NCBI RefSeq assembly: GCF_017348915.1
Contig: NZ_CP071383.1
Span: 1,984,001-2,048,000, forward strand
From: Leclercia pneumoniae
GTDB taxonomy: Bacteria; Pseudomonadota; Gammaproteobacteria; Enterobacterales; Enterobacteriaceae
Length of the DNA: 64,000 nt
Reading direction: 5' to 3'
In this document: positions 58,847 to 64,000 of the stretch, piece after piece
How the letters are laid out: each line of letters opens with the position of its first letter
Position numbering within the stretch: the first letter of the stretch is position 1
Made by a program: the position numbers and the translations under genes
Notes under the pieces: generated by a model
What the model saw: the letters and a program-made list of their open reading frames with translations, nothing else
What the model was told of the DNA's origin: nothing
Databases searched by the model: none

Positions 58847-58987
58847 TGCACGTAAGTTTAAATAGAGCTAAGAGATTATACCTTGGTTCTGGGTACCTCT
58901 ATTAGTATATGCTTTTTGTAATGCCTTATCTGATCATTTAAACAAGAAACTACCTCCTGTCAGCTTTTCGCTCAAAAGGGACAACCA

Positions 58988-59022
58988 TACTCAAATCTCC
59001 CTCATTGCAGGAGATTTGAGTA
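58988..59022. repeat. 13-bp perfect inverted repeat ending on the integrase start codon
   Basis: TACTCAAATCTCC (58988-59000) is mirrored by GGAGATTTGAGTA (59010-59022) around CTCATTGCA. The right arm contains the ribosome site of the following integrase pseudogene. It may be a recombinase site or a hairpin that limits its translation. Confidence 0.7.
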
Positions 59023-59597
59023 TGAACACGTCACCGTGGAACAAATAACGTATCATCGGCCAAAAAAGACCACTTCAGATATCTCATATCTGGGGGATCC
59101 GAGTCCGGCTTGAACTAGAAGGTAAAACGCGCGATTTAGCTCTGTTCAATATGGCCCTGGACAGTAAGCTTCGAGGCTGTGATCTGGTCAAACTCAAAAT
59201 ATCTGATGTGGCATATGGTAGCTCGGTTTCAAGCAGAGCAACGGTGTTGCAACAGAAAACCGGCAGCCCTGTGCAATTTGAGATAACTAAAGGGACAAGA
59301 GAAGCTGTTGCTGCATTAATAAAGCTTGGCAATTTGTACAGTAAAGACTTCTAGTTCCAGTCTCGGGTCGGAACTAACCAGCACATATCAACCCGACAGT
59401 ACAACCGAATCTTTCATGGATGGGTAGAAAAGCTTGGTCTCGAAGATTCGCTTTACAGCACACATTCCATGAGAAGAACAAAACCTTACCTGATCTACAA
59501 GAAAACCAAGAATCTTCGGGTGATCCAACTTCTGTTGGGCCATAAGAAACTGGAAAGCACGGTCCGTTATCAGGGCATTGAAGTAGAGGTGCGTTAG
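59022..59597 (+). pseudogene. Tyrosine integrase (about 190-residue family) with two in-frame stops
   Basis: Starting at ATG 59022 (MNTSPWNK) the frame meets TAA at 59046, then resumes in the same frame as QISHIWGIRVRLELEGKTRD and LALFNMALDSKLRGCDLVKL, and meets TAG at 59352. It continues with STRQYNRIFHGWVEKLGLED to TAG at 59597. The catalytic boxes are still readable: Arg in KLRGCDLVKL, HSMRRTK, LLGHKKLEST and Tyr in STVRYQGIEV. The normal end of this family (...ALEMAEQ) is missing or shortened. It is a remnant of a small mobile element; the intact relatives are common in Enterobacteriaceae. Confidence 0.85.
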
Positions 59598-59713
59598 AGA
59601 TCTCTGAATCGATTGAAGTCTAAAGTTGTCAGGGCTGCAACCGCAGCCCTGTGCCAGGAGCTGCCATTGCCGACCAGTTGTATTTTATGCAGCTTACAAA
59701 CGCCTCTATTTCA

Positions 59714-60616
59714 TTAACTTGTATGACTTTGCTCCTTGATTTGTTCAAGTAACTTTAATAGTGGGTTGTCATAAGGGTAATATTCTTTTCTTATATTATC
59801 TTTAAAGTGCTCCAATAATATTGGCTTATCCTCCCTATAAAATATTTCATTTTTTGAATATATCTGAACGATGTCGTTACAGATGGTCACTTCTTCCTCA
59901 TTTATTGCTAATGAAATTAACGAGTTATCTTTTTTTCTTTGTTTTGCATCAATAATGACACATATGTGAGGTGTAAGTGGGCATACTAATGTTGGTGATC
60001 TACTTGGTATAGTAACTGCTGGAATGTCATGATAAAATCCATCACCAAAGATAAACTCTTTTTCTTTACTTATAAGTAGATAAATTGTCGCTTCGTTTTT
60101 TATATGGTTTGTAATATTTTTAAGAGCATCTCTCATGTTGATAGCGATCAATCTATCCTTCTCTAGCGCCGGTATCTCCCCCCTAAGTTTTTCAGCAATA
60201 GCTATACACCTATCCCTATACATTGGGCTTCTTACTGCAAGAGAAACAATTATTTCTATGAGTAATTCATGCTCTTCTGACGAACAGATATTAGAACTGA
60301 TAGAGCTTTCACTATCACATTGAAATTGGTTAAATCGAATTTCTGACAATAACTTTATTATTGCGTTTGTATTACTATCTGCTTTATCAAAAAAACATTC
60401 GAAATTTTGATCAAAACTCGACCTTTTTTCTGGATTATCGCTGAGTTTAATTATATGACCATTTTTTATTACAGCTAAGGATTTCGGTTTTACTTCGGTA
60501 ATTTCCCCATTTGTATTCACTCTATTAATAAAACCTCGTGAGTTCCCCCAGTGTTTAGAAATTGTTTGTGGCCACCAATGGTGCCTTTCAGTTTTAAGAC
60601 TTTTTTCATATTTCAT
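59714..60616 (-). CDS. DUF4238-like protein
   Basis: AT-rich gene for about 300 residues. The N-terminus HHWWPQTISKHWGNSRGFIN resembles the HHxVPxxYLxxF-type start of DUF4238 proteins, and a middle YLLISKEKEFIFGDGFYHDI block is like their FxTSDxPV segment; Cys/His-rich metal clusters are absent. The start is the ATG at 60616, preceded by GGGGTGATA. No membrane segment or signal. The role of DUF4238 proteins is unknown; several occur in defence islands. A CRP-like site sits about 80 bases upstream. Confidence 0.6.
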   Translation of the reverse strand: MKYEKSLKTERHHWWPQTISKHWGNSRGFINRVNTNGEITEVKPKSLAVIKNGHIIKLSDNPEKRSSFDQNFECFFDKADSNTNAIIKLLSEIRFNQFQCDSESSISSNICSSEEHELLIEIIVSLAVRSPMYRDRCIAIAEKLRGEIPALEKDRLIAINMRDALKNITNHIKNEATIYLLISKEKEFIFGDGFYHDIPAVTIPSRSPTLVCPLTPHICVIIDAKQRKKDNSLISLAINEEEVTICNDIVQIYSKNEIFYREDKPILLEHFKDNIRKEYYPYDNPLLKLLEQIKEQSHTS

Positions 60617-61160
60617 TATCACCCCATTTTTATTTAAAACAAATGGCTTACTCGGGTATTCTAAATGCTAACGACAAACAAAACAAAGAAATTAGTGTGA
60701 TAAAGCTCACTGAGCAACTTCATTGTTTATAACAATACTCTCTGCCCTAAGCTGAATTGTTCGAGGGATTACCTTACCCAGTATTCACTCTGATGATAAT
60801 CTTTTCTCTACCGTCCGCTCCTCGCTCATTACGGACCATTTACCTCCCTTCGAGAGAGAGCCCCTTTCTGGCTCAGCCAAAATAGAGTAACTACTGCCAG
60901 GGTTCAAAATACCTCTACGTGCAGCCCCATAACGTACTGCAACCCCCTTACCGAACGCCTCTCCACAGAACCCCCATCCCGCGAGGGATGCTTACATAAC
61001 GCAAATCGCAATTGTAAATATTCATATTTTCTTTGTAAGGTTATTTGAAGTTCACGGCTTTTAAATCTACTCTTATTTTTCATCGCGAAATTACTCAGAG
61101 GCTCATAGAAGCCTTATGACAGGCACAAGAGAGTATCAGAACAGCAATGAAAGGGGTTTT
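60617..61160. other. 544-bp intergenic stretch with a CRP-like site
   Basis: No credible gene. The composition is very mixed, changing from AT-rich to a C-rich tract between 60780 and 60990. It includes the CRP-like site at 60696-60711 and the promoter of the gene at 61161. Little else can be said. Confidence 0.4.
60696..60711. promoter_or_regulatory. CRP-like binding site
   Basis: TGTGATAAAGCTCACT matches TGTGAnnnnnnTCACA at nine of ten conserved positions. It lies about 80-95 bases upstream of the DUF4238-like gene on the minus strand. Confidence 0.5.
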
Positions 61161-61553
61161 ATGGAGTGGAAGATAGTTGAGATTGTTGCCAGCCCGGATA
61201 CGGGTACGATTTTTGGAAAGGTAGAGACACCCTATGGTCTGAATTATATCCTGTGGTTCAAAGGGGATTATTACGTAAGTACCGGGGAAGTCGTCACGAT
61301 GACTGAGAAAGGGATCCTGATTGATAATCGACGGAAACGCGTATGGATTGCACATGCAATGCCTTATTCATCAATACGTTGGCTGGGTTTTCGGATGAAG
61401 AATGAATGTCCGGGTAACCGCCGGGAAGTGGGTCAGGTATGCGATCGTGAATTGCCGTGCCAGTTTAAACATTGCCCCTTTGGACTCATGAGGAACAACT
61501 CAGTGAGTTATTATCCTTTGAAAATTAACAATTCTGGAAGAAATACTCTCTGA
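61161..61553 (+). CDS. Hypothetical protein, Cys-rich C-terminus
   Basis: Starting at ATG 61161 behind AAAGGGG, 130 residues (MEWKIVEIVASPDTGTIFGK). The N-terminal half has a beta-rich pattern with IFGKVETPYGLNYILWFKGD. The C-terminal half has four Cys in CPGNRREVGQVCDRELPCQF and KHCPFG, which might bind metal. I do not recognise the family. It is AT-richer than the core and lies alone between two gene-poor gaps. An upstream ATG at 61116 would add 15 residues and is less likely. Confidence 0.5.
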   Translation: MEWKIVEIVASPDTGTIFGKVETPYGLNYILWFKGDYYVSTGEVVTMTEKGILIDNRRKRVWIAHAMPYSSIRWLGFRMKNECPGNRREVGQVCDRELPCQFKHCPFGLMRNNSVSYYPLKINNSGRNTL

Positions 61554-61763
61554 GTTACAAACCACGGTACCGTATTCGTCGTCATATGCCCCGGGCAAAA
61601 TGGTTAATACGGGATAGCGCGAGCAAGGGAATTTGGTGACTGTCGAGGGGGGCGGGGCTTTCTCAAAAGGGATTCAGCTTATCTTATGAGAAACACCCAT
61701 TCCCCGCTCAACACCGATCTACTACACAGCTAAACCACGACCTCATCGCCATAGCGGTCGGAT

Positions 61764-62387
61764 TTACACCATGCCATTGTTACCATGCCGCAAAAAGGCC
61801 GGACGTTGATTCAGTTTTTCAAACCATACGTAGATAGCGGGAACATCAGGATGGGGGAAGGGCGTCATTTTCCAGCGATTTACCGATAACCCGAGCACAA
61901 TATCCGCGAGGGTAAAGGTGTCACCCGCGACCCAGGCGCCGGTACGCTGAAGTTGTTGTTCAACGATATCAATACAGTGATTCCATTCGGTAATGCCGTT
62001 GGCAATCGCGTTTTGATCGTTAAAGGCGGGGTTTTTACGGGCAAGCGCCGGAAAGGCATAGCGCCAGGCGTTGTTAAACTCTGACGCCTGCCAGTCCATC
62101 CAGTGCTCAACATTCGCTGCCGCCTGCGCTTCAAGGGGGAGCAGGTCATCGCGGCAGGCTTTGCGCGCCAGATAGCGGCAAATCGAATTGGACTCCCACA
62201 GCACGAACCCCTCATCAACAATGACCGGCACCATGGCATTGGGGTTAAGGGCTTTGAACTCAGGCGTTTGGGTTGAGGCAAAACCACTGCCGTAATCTTC
62301 CTGAAGATAGTCGATGCCCGCCTCTTCACAGGTCCAGAGCACCTTACGCACATTGATGGATGATTTTTTTCCCAAAATTCTGAGCAT
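61764..62387 (-). CDS. Glutathione S-transferase family protein
   Basis: Cytoplasmic GST of 207 residues. The N-terminal thioredoxin-like domain (1-80) has the start LGKKSSINVRKVLWTCEEAG with a Ser near residue 10 as probable catalytic residue, the cis-Pro loop NAMVPVIVD and the glutathione-binding WESNSICRYLA. The C-terminal helical domain (about 90-200) has the conserved TLADIVLGLSVNRW. It resembles E. coli GstB/YliJ-type proteins but is not obviously identical to any. It is 17 bases from the upstream yajD gene and probably in the same transcription unit. Confidence 0.85.
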   Translation of the reverse strand: MLRILGKKSSINVRKVLWTCEEAGIDYLQEDYGSGFASTQTPEFKALNPNAMVPVIVDEGFVLWESNSICRYLARKACRDDLLPLEAQAAANVEHWMDWQASEFNNAWRYAFPALARKNPAFNDQNAIANGITEWNHCIDIVEQQLQRTGAWVAGDTFTLADIVLGLSVNRWKMTPFPHPDVPAIYVWFEKLNQRPAFLRHGNNGMV

Positions 62388-62404
62388 GCTGCGAGCCTCC
62401 TCGA

Positions 62405-62752
62405 CTATTTTTTCTTGCCAATCATCGCTTTTAAATCGGCAAAGGGATTGTATGTTGCCGCCCCGATATCTTTTTGCGCATCTTCGCCCGCTACTACCGT
62501 GGAGCCGTACTGGTCCGCCTCGGTGTATTTCGAGTGTTCATGATCATGGCAAAACAGGCACAGCAACTCCCAGTTGCTGCCATCGGGCGGGTTATTGGTA
62601 TGGTCGTGGTCGATATGGTGGACGGTTAATTCGCGCAGGTTGGAGTAGACAAACTCGCGCGAGCAGCGTCCACATACCCAGGGATAAATTTTTAAGGCTT
62701 TTTCGCGGTAGCCGCTTTCCAGCTGCGTGTAGTTTTTTGGGATCAGCGCCAT
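62405..62752 (-). CDS. yajD: YajD, HNH-family protein
   Basis: Protein of 115 residues, the E. coli YajD length, with near-identical sequence over the whole length (KALKIYPWVCGRCSREFVYS, LTVHHIDHDHTNNP, LCLFCHDHEHSKYTEADQYG). The HNH motif (VHHIDHDH ... N ... H) and two CxxC pairs that should hold zinc are complete. HNH proteins are nucleases; YajD's biological role is unknown. In E. coli it lies near tsx, so its position here differs. Confidence 0.92.
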   Translation of the reverse strand: MALIPKNYTQLESGYREKALKIYPWVCGRCSREFVYSNLRELTVHHIDHDHTNNPPDGSNWELLCLFCHDHEHSKYTEADQYGSTVVAGEDAQKDIGAATYNPFADLKAMIGKKK

Positions 62753-62873
62753 GGCAGATGTTACCTGTGGTAATAAATTTGCTGACCACGATAACCGAAA
62801 AGGGGGCAGAAGGAGAATGCTGTGCGGCAGAGAAAACCGCTTTTAATTCACCTTTGCCCACGATGGTGGCTAA

Positions 62874-63905
62874 TTATCTTCCGGCGAGCTCAGCGCGCAC
62901 GATGTCGGCACCTGCGCTTAGGGCAGTGAGTTTGCCGTTGGCAACCCGGCGGGAGAGGGGAGTCATCCCGCAGTTGGTCGAGGGATAAAGTTTATCGGCA
63001 TCAACAAACTGCAGCGCTTTTCGCAACGTATCCGCCACCTCTTCCGGCGTTTCGACCGTATTGGTAGCGACGTCGATTGCCCCGACCATCACTTTTTTAC
63101 CGCGGATCAGTTCGAGCAGATCCATTGGTACGCGCGAGTTATGGCATTCCAGGGAGATAATATCGATGCTGGAGGTTTGCAGTTTAGGGAAGGCCTCTTC
63201 GTATTGTCTCCACTCGGAACCCAGCGTCTGTTTCCAGTCGGTGTTGGCTTTAATGCCATAGCCGTAGCAAATATGCACTGCAGTTTCGCATTTCAGCCCT
63301 TCAACGGCCCTTTCTAATGCCGCGATACCCCAGTCATTCACTTCGTCAAAGAAAACATTAAAAGCAGGTTCATCGAACTGGATAATATCGACGCCAGCCG
63401 CTTCTAACTCTTTCGCTTCCTGATTCAGGATCTTCGCAAATTCCCAGGCCAGCTTTTCGCGGCTTTTATAATGGGCATCGTAAAGCGTATCGATCATGGT
63501 CATCGGGCCGGGCAGGGCCCACTTAATGGGCTTATGGGTTAACTGACGTAAAAAACGGGCATCTTCCACGAAAACCGGTTTTTGGCGCGCAACAGCCCCT
63601 ACCACGGTAGGAACGCTTGCGTCATAGCGGTTACGAATTTTCACGACTTCGCGTTTTTCAAAATCTACGCCGCTCAGGTGTTCAATAAAGGTCGTGACAA
63701 AGTGCTGACGCGTCTGCTCACCATCGCTGACGATATCAATCCCGGCACGGAGTTGATCAAACAGGGCCAGGCTCAACGCATCTTTTTTCCCCTCGATTAA
63801 CTCTTCATTTTGCAATTTCCAGGGGGACCACAGTTTCTCGGGCTCCGCCAGCCAGGAAGGTTTCGGTAAGCTGCCAGCCGTTGAAGTGGGTAGCAAGATT
63901 GTCAT
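62874..63905 (-). CDS. Cobalamin-independent methionine synthase C-terminal-type protein (MetE core)
   Basis: Core MetE-like methyltransferase of 343 residues, which lacks the N-terminal domain of MetE. The start is MTILLPTSTAGSLPKPSWL; the zinc-site residues are present as VHICYGYG (His-Cys), Glu in DIISLECHNSR and Cys in YPSTNCGMTPLSRR; QFDEPAFN holds the homocysteine/methyl-donor site. Stand-alone core enzymes of this type are reported to use other methyl donors and often sit with a DUF1852 partner. The gene just upstream, of which only the last 22 codons are in view, could be that partner. Confidence 0.85.
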   Translation of the reverse strand: MTILLPTSTAGSLPKPSWLAEPEKLWSPWKLQNEELIEGKKDALSLALFDQLRAGIDIVSDGEQTRQHFVTTFIEHLSGVDFEKREVVKIRNRYDASVPTVVGAVARQKPVFVEDARFLRQLTHKPIKWALPGPMTMIDTLYDAHYKSREKLAWEFAKILNQEAKELEAAGVDIIQFDEPAFNVFFDEVNDWGIAALERAVEGLKCETAVHICYGYGIKANTDWKQTLGSEWRQYEEAFPKLQTSSIDIISLECHNSRVPMDLLELIRGKKVMVGAIDVATNTVETPEEVADTLRKALQFVDADKLYPSTNCGMTPLSRRVANGKLTALSAGADIVRAELAGR

Positions 63906-63932
63906 AATAAATCGCCTTGTACTTTCGGTTAA

Positions 63933-64000
63933 TTAAAGAGCGTAATGCGCAGACCACTGCTCAAGAACATGCTTATAGGGTTTGATAAAGTGCTCTTCAG
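63933..64000 (-). CDS. Partial gene upstream of the MetE-like gene, C-terminal 22 residues
   Basis: On the minus strand, the frame entering from the window edge ends EEHFIKPYKHVLEQWSAHYA then L and TAA at 63933. It is 27 bases from the MetE-like start and in the same direction. The sequence is too short for assignment; by genomic context it may be the DUF1852 protein that usually accompanies core MetE-like enzymes (inference). Confidence 0.4.
   Translation of the reverse strand, partial: EEHFIKPYKHVLEQWSAHYAL

Overview
The window is enterobacterial chromosome, probably from the Enterobacter/Lelliottia/Leclercia neighbourhood (genus inferred from gene content only). Most of it is collinear with the E. 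coli/Salmonella segment ydgI-ydgH-pntAB ... uspE-fnr-ogt-abgTBA-abgR-smrA and tqsA-mdtJI-ydgD-ydgU-asr ... ynfM-ynfL-mlc-bioD2-clcB ... dmsD-ynfHGE-ynfD-ynfC-ynfB-ynfA-rspA. Most protein lengths match the E. coli orthologues to within a few residues once starts are corrected.

Layout. 1-7991: a YdgI/ArcD-type antiporter (cut by the window edge), ydgH, the transhydrogenase pntAB, an MscS-type channel and uspE. 8166-9402: a small-protein island between uspE and fnr (ycgZ- and ariR-like genes, plus two unannotated-size ORFs of 34 and 44 codons with opposite charge). 9492-19836: fnr, ogt, the p-aminobenzoyl-glutamate genes abgTBA/abgR, smrA, a LysE exporter and a divergent LysR regulator whose N-terminus is frameshifted, then an MDR oxidoreductase. 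19840-31280: tqsA, mdtJI, the acid-shock group ydgD-ydgU-asr with a perfect RstA-box match, a DinI/MsgA-like gene, an M32 carboxypeptidase, ynfM, ynfL, mlc, bioD2, clcB. 31378-34814: the OsmU-type osmoprotectant ABC transporter.

35197-42117 is the standout: seven genes on the + strand, each overlapping the next, inserted between osmU and dmsD and absent from E. coli there. They encode a FabH-type condensing enzyme with an intact Cys-His-Asn triad, an OleD/3-beta-HSD-like SDR, a lactonase-like metallo-beta-lactamase-fold hydrolase, a PaaK/F390-synthetase-like adenylate-forming enzyme, a PAP2-type membrane phosphatase/transferase, an eight-histidine fatty-acid-hydroxylase/sterol-desaturase protein with an extra C-terminal membrane domain, and an acyl desaturase. 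The set looks like a dedicated lipid or lipid-like metabolite pathway; the logic resembles OleA/OleD/OleC chemistry but the product is unknown.

42141-50155 returns to the core: dmsD and the ynfE/F-ynfG-ynfH Tat-exported molybdoenzyme with an FNR-like site, ynfD, ynfC, ynfB, ynfA and rspA. At 50260 rspB is cut after 31 codons and an accessory region begins: a phage-type DNA methyltransferase fragment, an IS3-family element without a target duplication, an IS1 with a perfect 9-bp duplication sitting in a tyrosine-recombinase gene fragment, and a 5'-truncated umuC. Further right lie a zinc alcohol dehydrogenase, a yciG-like KGG protein, several AT-rich genes of unknown role (DUF4145-, DUF4238-like), an AraC/NTF2-like pair and a decayed tyrosine integrase next to a 13-bp palindrome. 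From 61764 the composition is core-like again: a GST, yajD, and a core MetE-like methyltransferase with the last 22 codons of an upstream partner gene.

No rRNA, tRNA or CRISPR array was recognised.
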